A stretch of 5,478 bases of DNA. Source: Pseudomonadota bacterium. Its GTDB lineage: Bacteria > Pseudomonadota > Alphaproteobacteria > Elsterales > Elsteraceae. Where the stretch lies: NCBI GenBank assembly GCA_016195115.1, contig JACQAI010000585.1:1-5478 (forward strand), in the 5' to 3' direction. The notes below the pieces were generated by a model that did no database searches, had not been told where the DNA came from, and saw only the letters and a program-made list of their open reading frames with translations. Below are positions 1 through 5,478 of this stretch, piece after piece (position 1 is the stretch's first letter; each line of letters begins with the position of its first letter). Both the position numbers and the translations under genes were made by a program.

Positions 1-2240
1 ATCGCCCGGCCGACGATGTCGCCGTCGAGCCGCTGATTGACATCCATGGTCACCTCGACGCGCAGAAGGCGTCCGGTGAAGGCGAACGGCGCCTCGTAAT
101 ACGACACCGGCGATCCGGGGTCGCGGCCGATGTCGAGACCGGACCAGGAAACTCCCCCGGCAAAGCCAAGCTTGGTTTCGACGCGGCTTGCTGGTGCGCC
201 GTCGATGACGAGCGTGATCTCGCTGGTGACGGCGGTCGTCGGCTGCTCGACCGCGGCGAGGCGTCGCACGCGCACGCCGAGCCGGTGCGCGCCGGCTGCC
301 GGTATCGCGGTGTCGGAGCGCACGATCACGTGCTCACCGCCGACGTTCCAGTCGTGCACGAGACGCCCGTCCTGGACGTAGAGGCTGTAGCCAGTGGTCA
401 TGTCGCCGTGGGCGATCAGCACGCCGCTATCGCCGCCTGTGAGCTCCACAAAGGCCTCGATCAGGTAGCTGCGGGTCCTCACATCCGGCGCCACCTCGGA
501 CGGCACGTGCCCCATGCCGGCGTGCATGACGTAGTGGGTGCGCGGCCCGTGGAAGCGGGCGGCATTCTCGGCGAAGCGCGGCCCGAAGCGATCGTCGAGG
601 GGCAGCACGTTGTGGCGCTCGGCGAGCTGCCACCAGAGCTTGATCATCTCCTGCAGGCGGTCGGGCTCGGCGGCAGCGAGGTCGTTGGTCTCGTTGAAGT
701 CCGCGTCGAGATGGTAGAACTCCCACCGGTCGGTATCGAACGGCGTGCCGGTCGGGTGATAGGCGACGGCCTTCCAGCCCTGGTGCCACAGTCCACGGTG
801 CCCGAACTGCTCGAAATACTGCGGCTCGGCCTTCGCCGGCGCCGTCGGATCGGCGAGGCTCGACTTGAAACTCGTGCCTTCGAGCGGCATCTGCCGGATG
901 CCGTTGATCTCGTCCGGCGGCGTGATGCCGATGACGTCGAGCAGCGTCGGCAGGATGTCCGACACATGGCAGAACTGGTGGCGCAGCCCGCCGCGCGCCG
1001 CGACGCCCTTCGGCCACGAGACCACAAGCGGATCGCGGATGCCGCCGCCGTGCGTGTTCTGCTTGTAGCGCCGGAGCGGCGTGTTCGAGGCCATCGCCCA
1101 GCCGTGCGGGAAGTTGTTGTTCAGCTTCGGGCCGCCGATGTCCTCGAGACGCGCGAGCCTCTCGGGCCACAGCACCGGCCGCGGGCCGAGCGTGATGCTG
1201 CCGAGCAGGCCGCCCTCCTGGCTGGCGCCGTTGTCGGAAAGGACGAGGATGATGGTGTCGTCGAAGAGGTCTGCGCGCTCGAGGAATGCGACGAGGCGGG
1301 CAAGCTGGCGGTCGGCGTGGTCGAGCATGCCGGCGAAGGCCGACTGCAGCCGCAGGAAGAAGCGGCGCTCGTCGGGGGCGTGCTCGTCCCAAGGTTTCAC
1401 GCCATCGTTGCGCGGCGGCACGCGCGTGTGCGCCGGCACGATGCCCAACTCGAGTTGTTTAGCCAGGCGGCGCTCGCGCTCGGCGTCCCAGCCGCGGGCG
1501 AACACGTCCTCGTAGCCGAGGATGATGTCGCGCGGTGCCTGGTGCGGAGAATGCGTGGCGCCCAGCGCAAGCCAGAGCAGCCAGGGCTTGCCCGGCCGCT
1601 CGGCGACGTGGCCGGCGAGGCATTGGATCGACCGGTCGACGAGGTCGGCGGTGAGGTGATAGCCCGACTCGTAGTTGCCGGGCGCGGCGATAGCGGCGTT
1701 GTCGAGGAAAAGCTCAGGGGCATAGTGGTCGGTCCCGTGGCCCATGAAGCCGTAGTACCGATCGAAACCGCGGCCGAGCGGCCAACCATCGAAGGGGCCC
1801 GTGGCGCCAGTCTCGGTCAACGGCGTCACGTGCCACTTGCCGACCATGTAGTTGCGGTAGCCGTGAGGACGCAGGATTTCCGCGATGGTGCCGGCCTCGC
1901 GCCGGATCTTGCCGCGGTAGCCGGGATAGCCGCTGTCGAAGTTGGCAAGGCTGCCGACGCCAACCGAATGCGGGTTGTGCCCCGTCAGCATGGCGGCGCG
2001 CGTCGTCGAGCACATGGCCGTGGTGTGGAGGCCGGTGTAGCGCAGGCCCTCGGCCGCGAGGCGATCGATGGTCGGTGTCTTGATGGGCGAGCCGTAGCAA
2101 CCGAAATCGGAGAAGCCGGTGTCGTCGAACAGGACGACAAGGATATTGGGGGCGCCTGCCGGAGCCTGCGGTTCGGACGGCCAGTGAGGCGTCGACTCGG
2201 CGATGGTGCGGCCGATCCGTCCTTGGAATGCGGTGGGCAT
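1..2240 (-). CDS. Type I sulfatase (arylsulfatase-like), 3' end outside the window
   Basis: This enzyme should hydrolyse sulfate esters (or a related phospho-/sulfo-ester) in the cytoplasm, since no signal peptide is visible. The frame is open from the ATG at 2240 to the window edge, giving 746 complete codons. The alkaline-phosphatase/sulfatase fold covers about residues 31-440: FDD metal ligands at D39-D40, the nucleophile segment C77-S-T-T-R81 followed by AAMLTG, GKWH at 134-137, H230, SDNGA at 335-339 and K393/H397. A C-terminal domain follows, with DRWEFYHLDADFNETNDLA near 504-522 and a beta-rich tail with YEAPFAFTG near 715-723. From memory this architecture matches the roughly 780-790-residue mycobacterial-type sulfatases, so probably fewer than about 40 residues are missing. 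The start is supported by AGGAG eight bases upstream. Family type I sulfatases need Cys converted to formylglycine; here the usual Pro of Cys-x-Pro-x-Arg is Thr79. The natural substrate cannot be told. It is divergent from the ene-reductase gene. Confidence 0.95.
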   Translation of the reverse strand, partial: MPTAFQGRIGRTIAESTPHWPSEPQAPAGAPNILVVLFDDTGFSDFGCYGSPIKTPTIDRLAAEGLRYTGLHTTAMCSTTRAAMLTGHNPHSVGVGSLANFDSGYPGYRGKIRREAGTIAEILRPHGYRNYMVGKWHVTPLTETGATGPFDGWPLGRGFDRYYGFMGHGTDHYAPELFLDNAAIAAPGNYESGYHLTADLVDRSIQCLAGHVAERPGKPWLLWLALGATHSPHQAPRDIILGYEDVFARGWDAERERRLAKQLELGIVPAHTRVPPRNDGVKPWDEHAPDERRFFLRLQSAFAGMLDHADRQLARLVAFLERADLFDDTIILVLSDNGASQEGGLLGSITLGPRPVLWPERLARLEDIGGPKLNNNFPHGWAMASNTPLRRYKQNTHGGGIRDPLVVSWPKGVAARGGLRHQFCHVSDILPTLLDVIGITPPDEINGIRQMPLEGTSFKSSLADPTAPAKAEPQYFEQFGHRGLWHQGWKAVAYHPTGTPFDTDRWEFYHLDADFNETNDLAAAEPDRLQEMIKLWWQLAERHNVLPLDDRFGPRFAENAARFHGPRTHYVMHAGMGHVPSEVAPDVRTRSYLIEAFVELTGGDSGVLIAHGDMTTGYSLYVQDGRLVHDWNVGGEHVIVRSDTAIPAAGAHRLGVRVRRLAAVEQPTTAVTSEITLVIDGAPASRVETKLGFAGGVSWSGLDIGRDPGSPVSYYEAPFAFTGRLLRVEVTMDVNQRLDGDIVGRA

Positions 2241-2248
2241 GGCGATCG

Positions 2249-2253
2249 CTCCT
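2249..2253 (-). promoter_or_regulatory. Ribosome binding site of the sulfatase gene
   Basis: The minus strand reads AGGAG here, eight bases before the ATG at 2240. It decides the start, because no other well-placed start with such a site is seen upstream in this frame. Confidence 0.75.
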
Positions 2254-2439
2254 GTACACCGGCAGCACAAGATCCGCCAACGTCTTAGTAGATTGCAACA
2301 AACCGTCGACCAAAGAACCGTAAGACAGTCGTGCACGATGCTCTTGGGCGGCAAGTCCTTGGGCAACGCGCGCCATTGGCAGCCGGTGCTCAAGACAGGT
2401 GGCTCGGCCCGTCCGGCGCGCGGCGGTCACGACTCGACA

Positions 2440-2467
2440 GTGACAACCGGTGAGGCGATCCTATCGG
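2440..2467 (+). promoter_or_regulatory. Possible sigma-70-type promoter of the ene-reductase gene
   Basis: GTGACA (2440-2445) matches five of six bases of the -35 consensus. It is followed after 16 bp by TATCGG (2462-2467), which matches only the first three bases of the -10 consensus. Transcription would begin near 2474, leaving a short leader that contains the ribosome binding site. The weak -10 keeps confidence low, and alphaproteobacterial promoters often diverge from this consensus. Confidence 0.3.
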
Positions 2468-2470
2468 TTG
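2444..2470. promoter_or_regulatory. Operator-like inverted repeat before the ene-reductase gene
   Basis: CAACCG (2444-2449) and CGGTTG (2465-2470) are perfect inverted 6-mers. Extended inward to 8-mers (CAACCGGT and ATCGGTTG) they pair at seven of eight positions. The arm centres are 21 bp apart, about two helical turns, as for sites bound by a dimeric repressor or activator. The element overlaps the candidate -35/-10 region and lies 22 bp before the GTG start, where binding would be expected to block transcription. No regulator gene is in the window, so the binding protein is unknown. Confidence 0.35.
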
Positions 2471-2478
2471 CGATTTCC

Positions 2479-2485
2479 GGGAGGA
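2479..2485 (+). promoter_or_regulatory. Ribosome binding site of the ene-reductase gene
   Basis: GGGAGGA lies six bases before the GTG at 2492. This decides the start in favour of GTG over an in-frame ATG at 2450: translation from 2450 would read through this site and add 14 residues that do not resemble the family's N-terminus. Confidence 0.8.
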
Positions 2486-2491
2486 CTGTGC

Positions 2492-3649
2492 GTGGCGCCA
2501 CTACTGTTTGAACCGATCCGGATTCGCGACGTGACCTTGAAGAACCGGGTCGTGGTGGCGCCGATGCACCAGTACGCGGCCGACCAGGGCTTCGCGACCG
2601 ACTGGCACCTGATGAATGCCGGCCGTTACGCGGCGGGCGGCGCCGGCCTCGTGATCATGGAATCGACCAAGGTCGAGCGGCGCGGCTGCGGCACCGTCGG
2701 CGACCTCGGCATCTGGGACGACGCCTTCATCCCCGGGCTCAAACGCTGCGTCGACTTCATCCGCCAGAACGGCGCGGTGCCGGGCATCCAGATCGGCCAT
2801 TCCGGCCGCAAGGCCCGGCGCTTCCGGCCGTGGGAAGGCGGGGCGCCGCTCACGCCGTCGCCCGACGTCTGGAACTGGGACGGCTGGGAGCTGGTGTCCT
2901 CGAGCGCCCTCAGCGCGCCCGCAACCGACCCGGCGCCGCGCGCCCTGACGCGGGCCGAGATTCCCGAAATCGTCGAGCGCTGGGGCCAGGCGGCGCGGCG
3001 GGCGCACGAGGCGGGCTTCGAGGTGCTCGATATCCACGGCGCGCACGGCTATCTGATCCACCAGTTCCTCTCGCCGTTCGCCAATGTGCGCAACGATGAC
3101 TATGGCGGCAGCGAGATCAACCGCATGCGGTTTGCGATCGAAATCGTCGAGAGCGTTCGGGCGCAGTGGCCGGCGCACAAGCCGCTGTTCCTGCGCCTGT
3201 CGGTCGAGGACGATTCCGGGTGGGGGCCCGACCAGAGCGTCGCCTTGGCGAAGCTCGTCAAGCCCAAGGGCGTCGACGTGATCGACTGCAGCTCGGGCGG
3301 CATGCGCGGCTCGCCGGTGCTGAGCGCCGGGCCGGTGGGCTACGGCTATCAGGTGCCCTATGCCGAGCGGCTGCGGCGCGATGCCGACATCATGAGCATG
3401 GCGGTTGGCCTGATCGTGCACGCCGATCAGGCGGAGCAGATCCTGCAGGAGGGCCGGGCCGACCTCATCGCGCTGGCGCGCGAGCTGCTCTACAACCCGA
3501 ACTGGCCGATGGACGCGGCGCAGAAGCTCGGCGTGGACGCGCAGTTCGCCTCGGTCCCGCCGGCGCAGGCCTACTGGCTGGCCAAGCGTGCCCAATCCGT
3601 GAAGAGCCTGGTGCCCTCGACCCACGCGAAAGGCATGAAGACCCAATAA
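2492..3649 (+). CDS. Old Yellow Enzyme-family NADH:flavin oxidoreductase (YqjM/XenA-like ene-reductase)
   Basis: This is a cytoplasmic FMN-dependent TIM-barrel enzyme of 385 residues, a usual length for the family, which uses NAD(P)H to reduce activated C=C bonds or related electrophiles. The N-terminus LLFEPIRIRDVTLKNRVVVAPM is typical of the family. FMN and substrate residues visible are Y28, Q100, H103-S-G-R-K107, the H182-x-x-H185 pair with Y187 in HGAHGYLIHQFLSP, R235 in LRLS, and the phosphate-binding AVGLI (304-308) and ALARELL (327-333) segments. NDDYGGS at 201-207 is also conserved. Numbering from the GTG start aligns position 26 with the redox-tuning Cys26 of Bacillus YqjM, but here it is His26. 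An aromatic-rich stretch (W114, W127, W129, W132) may shape the substrate pocket. The physiological substrate is unknown. The gene stands alone on its strand, divergent from the sulfatase and convergent with the Gfo/Idh/MocA gene. The GTG start is chosen for its GGGAGGA site. Confidence 0.93.
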   Translation: MAPLLFEPIRIRDVTLKNRVVVAPMHQYAADQGFATDWHLMNAGRYAAGGAGLVIMESTKVERRGCGTVGDLGIWDDAFIPGLKRCVDFIRQNGAVPGIQIGHSGRKARRFRPWEGGAPLTPSPDVWNWDGWELVSSSALSAPATDPAPRALTRAEIPEIVERWGQAARRAHEAGFEVLDIHGAHGYLIHQFLSPFANVRNDDYGGSEINRMRFAIEIVESVRAQWPAHKPLFLRLSVEDDSGWGPDQSVALAKLVKPKGVDVIDCSSGGMRGSPVLSAGPVGYGYQVPYAERLRRDADIMSMAVGLIVHADQAEQILQEGRADLIALARELLYNPNWPMDAAQKLGVDAQFASVPPAQAYWLAKRAQSVKSLVPSTHAKGMKTQ

Positions 3650-3686
3650 AAGCGTACGGCGTTGCTGACCCGGCGTTGGTGAAAGA
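3650..3686. other. Short convergent intergenic gap without a clear terminator
   Basis: The stop codons of the ene-reductase (plus) and the Gfo/Idh/MocA gene (minus) are only 37 bp apart. No GC-rich hairpin followed by a T-run is seen for either direction. Weak features are GCGTACG (3652-3658), which could pair with CGTACGC at 3701-3707 inside the neighbouring gene, a 5-bp GCTGA/TCAGC pair (3664-3668 with 3687-3691), and a direct repeat CGGCGTTG at 3657-3664 and 3671-3678. Termination may be Rho-dependent or further downstream, making overlapping 3' transcripts possible. Confidence 0.5.
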
Positions 3687-4667
3687 TCAGCGCGCGCGGT
3701 CGTACGCCTGGTCGATCAACCGCACGGCCCGCAGGCAGTCGTGCACGCCGATCGGCGGTGCCGCGCCGTTCCGCCAGTGATCGAGCGCATCGCGCACGGC
3801 GGCGAAAGCGGGCGGGGTGATGTCGCGATCCGGGAGAACCTCATCCCCCGCGGCGGTGGCGAGCTTCATGACGCCGTCTTTCATCGTCAGGATGGCGTCG
3901 CGGCCGGCGAGTTTCCACTCACCGTCGGTGCCGTCACGGGGGAAGCCGTTGCCGACCTCAACGGTGCCGAGAATACCGCTCGTGGAGCGGAGCATGACGG
4001 AGGCGTAGTCCTCGACCCGGCGTTCATGGGCGCGCCGGCTCAGTTGGGCGCCGGTCACCTGCGCCTCCTCGCCGGTCAAATGGAGGAACATATCCAACCC
4101 GTGGGAGCCCAGGTTGCGGAGGCAACCGCCGCCGGCTTCGACGGGATCGAGCATCCAGGGGCAATCCCAGACCCGGTAGCGTTCCGGCCCTGGCCGGTTG
4201 AGCCGGACGTAGAGGTGCGACAGCGGGCCGAACCGCCCCGCGGCGAGCAGCGCGCGGGCGCGCGTCGCGAAGGCGCCGTAGCGTTGGGCCAGCGGGACCG
4301 CGACGAACGCCTTGAGTCCGGCCGCCTTGGTGGCCACCGCCTCCACTTCAGACGCGTTGATCCCCATGGGCTTCTCCATCAGGAAGGGAAAGCCCTGGTC
4401 GAGCAGGTCGTGGGCGATGCCGGCCATCTGCCGATGCCGCCCGAGGGCCACGACGAAGTCGGGGCGCGTCGCCGCCAGCATGCTGCGGTAGTCGGTGAAG
4501 GTCGGCGGGCTCCCGACCGCGGCCGCGCGTTTCGCGACGAGACCGGCGTCAGAGTCCTGTATGGCAACCAACTCGACATCCGGCATGGCGACGAGGTGAC
4601 GGAGGTAGGCGGCGTCGAACACCGCATGCCAATGGCTGACCTCGATGGCGGCGACGCGAATGGTCAT
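3687..4667 (-). CDS. Gfo/Idh/MocA-family oxidoreductase
   Basis: This 326-residue protein belongs to the family of NAD(P)-dependent dehydrogenases acting on sugars, inositols and related polyols, probably in the cytoplasm. An N-terminal Rossmann domain covers about residues 3-120, with D38 at the end of the second strand favouring NAD(H), and the family EKP motif at 98-100 (K99 the expected catalytic lysine). The C-terminal alpha/beta domain covers about 125-326 and contains GGGCLRNLGSHGLD (179-192), with H189 in the place of the catalytic His. Two departures stand out. The nucleotide loop, AIEVSHWHA at 7-15, has no glycine where GxGxxG is usual, and N185 occupies the position held by Asp in Bacillus myo-inositol dehydrogenase. 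A specialised subfamily, or altered catalysis, is possible. The ATG at 4667 has GAGGA six bases upstream. It lies 55 bp after the SDR gene on the same strand and is probably co-transcribed with it. Substrate unknown. Confidence 0.9.
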   Translation of the reverse strand: MTIRVAAIEVSHWHAVFDAAYLRHLVAMPDVELVAIQDSDAGLVAKRAAAVGSPPTFTDYRSMLAATRPDFVVALGRHRQMAGIAHDLLDQGFPFLMEKPMGINASEVEAVATKAAGLKAFVAVPLAQRYGAFATRARALLAAGRFGPLSHLYVRLNRPGPERYRVWDCPWMLDPVEAGGGCLRNLGSHGLDMFLHLTGEEAQVTGAQLSRRAHERRVEDYASVMLRSTSGILGTVEVGNGFPRDGTDGEWKLAGRDAILTMKDGVMKLATAAGDEVLPDRDITPPAFAAVRDALDHWRNGAAPPIGVHDCLRAVRLIDQAYDRAR

Positions 4668-4673
4668 GGGCAG

Positions 4674-4678
4674 TCCTC
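4674..4678 (-). promoter_or_regulatory. Ribosome binding site of the Gfo/Idh/MocA gene
   Basis: The minus strand reads GAGGA, six bases before the ATG at 4667. The 55-bp gap to the SDR stop codon (4668-4722) shows no other clear signal, in keeping with read-through transcription from the SDR gene. Confidence 0.7.
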
Positions 4679-4722
4679 TTCGGCAGGGGCGCGTCCTCGT
4701 CGCGCTTGGTGGCGCAATCGCG

Positions 4723-5478
4723 TCAGATCGCCAAATAGCCGCCGTCGACCGTGACCGTGCTGCCGGTGACCCAGCGCGACTCGTCGGAGGCCAGGAACAG
4801 CACCGCCCCGGCGAGATCGTCGGGCTGGCCGAGCCGGCCGAGCGGGATCAGCGCCTCGGTCGCCCGCCGGGCCGCGGGGTCGGTATAGCTCGCGCGCGTC
4901 AGCCCGGTCAGGGTCGGGCCGGGCGCGATCGCGTTGACCCGGATGGCGTGGGCCGCGAGATCGACCGCCATCGCCTGGGTCAGCGAGCGCGCGCCGCCCT
5001 TCGAGGCGACATAGGCGGCGCGCTCGGGTCGCGCCACCTCGGCAAGCTGCGACGTCACGTTGATGATGCTGCCGCCGCCGCCCTGCTTGACCATGTGGCG
5101 CGCCGCCGCCTGTCCGACGTGAAACATGCCGGTCAGGTTGACGGCGATGATGCGGTCCCACGTCTCGACATCGACATCCAGGAAACCGAACCGGTGGCCG
5201 ATGCCGGCCGATTCGAGCACGATATCGAGCCGGCCGAACTCGCGCACGACGGCGGCCACCGCGGCATCGACCGCCGCGCGGTCGCGCACGTCGAGCGCCG
5301 CCGCGGCGGCGCGCCCGCCGGCGGCAGCGATCCGCGCCGCGGTCGCCGCGGCCGCCGCGCCGTCATGGTCGGTGCAGAACACCGCTGCGCCCTCGCGGGC
5401 CAGCGCCTCGGCGCCGGCGCCGCCGATGCCGCCGCCCGCGCCGACGACCAGCGCCACCTTGCCCGCGACCCGTCCCAT
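4723..5478 (-). CDS. Short-chain dehydrogenase/reductase (classical SDR)
   Basis: This protein of 251 residues, the normal classical SDR length, catalyses NAD(P)-dependent alcohol/ketone interconversion in the cytoplasm. The Rossmann nucleotide loop is GAGGGIG at 13-19. D37, at the end of the second strand, favours NAD(H) over NADP(H), and D63-V64 is the adenine-contact pair. The catalytic tetrad is complete: N114 (VNLTG), S143, Y156 and K160 (YVASK). The APGP turn at 185-188 and the VDGGYLA C-terminus are typical. The usual NNAG after strand four is ESAG (89-92). Residues 41-61 are strongly alanine-rich. The ATG is the last triplet of the window. It gives a normal N-terminus (MGRVAGKVALVVGAG), but its ribosome binding site, promoter and any upstream operon partner are not visible, so a slightly earlier start cannot be excluded. 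FabG-like reductases and sugar or polyol dehydrogenases share these motifs, so the substrate is not assignable. Confidence 0.93.
   Translation of the reverse strand: MGRVAGKVALVVGAGGGIGGAGAEALAREGAAVFCTDHDGAAAAATAARIAAAGGRAAAAALDVRDRAAVDAAVAAVVREFGRLDIVLESAGIGHRFGFLDVDVETWDRIIAVNLTGMFHVGQAAARHMVKQGGGGSIINVTSQLAEVARPERAAYVASKGGARSLTQAMAVDLAAHAIRVNAIAPGPTLTGLTRASYTDPAARRATEALIPLGRLGQPDDLAGAVLFLASDESRWVTGSTVTVDGGYLAI

Larger units (their letters stand above)
2241..2491. promoter_or_regulatory. Divergent intergenic control region between the sulfatase and ene-reductase genes
   Basis: This 251-bp stretch holds no credible gene and must carry the promoters of both flanking genes. Its left half is visibly more AT-rich than the coding DNA. 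For the sulfatase, a weak sigma-70-like pair on the minus strand is TTGGTC (2308-2313) and TACTAA (2285-2290) with 17 bp between them; each matches only three of six consensus bases. A 6-bp inverted repeat, GTCTTA (2282-2287) and TAAGAC (2321-2326), brackets that pair. The pentamer AACCG occurs directly at 2301, 2316 and 2445 and inverted at 2465-2469, which could be half-sites of a regulator. GTCAC (2426-2430) and GTGAC (2440-2444) form a further short inverted repeat. That it is a control region follows from gene orientation; the individual sites are tentative. Confidence 0.6.

Noticed and set aside
285..2288. A 667-codon open frame on the plus strand opposite the sulfatase gene
   Set aside because: It lies in codon register with the sulfatase codons. 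In GC-rich genes TTA, CTA and TCA codons are rare, so the antisense frame stays open. Its protein is rich in Arg, Val, Ala and Glu, resembles no family I know and runs against an unambiguous sulfatase.
2450..2491. The ATG at 2450 as the start of the ene-reductase
   Set aside because: It would place the strong GGGAGGA site inside the coding region and add 14 residues unlike family members; the GTG at 2492 is correctly spaced.
2203..2511. A 102-codon plus-strand frame spanning the divergent intergenic region
   Set aside because: It begins inside the sulfatase gene and runs into the ene-reductase start. No ribosome binding site or family resemblance was seen, and it would cover both candidate promoters.
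2501..3646. A 381-codon open frame on the minus strand opposite the ene-reductase gene
   Set aside because: It is also in codon register with the real gene and is explained by the same codon bias; the plus strand carries clear family motifs.
3652..3707. GCGTACG and CGTACGC as a terminator hairpin after the ene-reductase gene
   Set aside because: The loop would be 42 bases, the right arm is inside the neighbouring gene and no T-run follows.
3741..4754. A 337-codon open frame on the plus strand opposite the Gfo/Idh/MocA gene
   Set aside because: It is an in-register antisense shadow without recognisable domains; the minus-strand gene has EKP and the C-terminal family motif.

Overview
The window is GC-rich, gene-dense bacterial chromosome with strong G/C bias at third codon positions. 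It has purine-rich Shine-Dalgarno sites, one GTG start and short gaps between genes. The gene repertoire fits a soil or environmental proteobacterium, most likely an alphaproteobacterium, but this is inferred from composition and gene families only. No tRNA, rRNA, CRISPR, insertion sequence or phage signal was seen.

Layout, left to right. (1) Positions 1-2240, minus strand: a large cytoplasmic type I sulfatase whose 3' end lies outside the window; 746 residues are visible and probably only a few are missing. (2) Positions 2241-2491: a 251-bp divergent intergenic region with start-proximal signals for both flanking genes and an operator-like inverted repeat before the right-hand gene. (3) Positions 2492-3649, plus strand: an Old Yellow Enzyme-family NADH:flavin oxidoreductase with a GTG start. 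(4) Positions 3650-3686: a 37-bp convergent gap without a clear terminator. (5) Positions 3687-4667, minus strand: a Gfo/Idh/MocA-family oxidoreductase. (6) Positions 4723-5478, minus strand: a short-chain dehydrogenase/reductase whose ATG is the last triplet of the window. The SDR and the Gfo/Idh/MocA gene are co-directional, 55 bp apart, and probably co-transcribed in the order SDR then Gfo.

The four enzymes would suit a small catabolic island: a sulfatase to remove sulfate from an ester, two NAD(P)-type dehydrogenases for alcohol/keto or polyol chemistry, and a flavin-dependent ene-reductase. The idea that they share one substrate is inference from proximity alone. There is no regulator or transporter in the window to support it.

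The most notable details are residue-level departures from family consensus in otherwise intact genes. The sulfatase has Cys-Ser-Thr-Thr-Arg where Cys-x-Pro-x-Arg is expected. The ene-reductase has His at the position of the flavin-tuning Cys. The Gfo/Idh/MocA protein has no glycine in its nucleotide loop and has Asn in place of the catalytic Asp. No wholly new system is evident.
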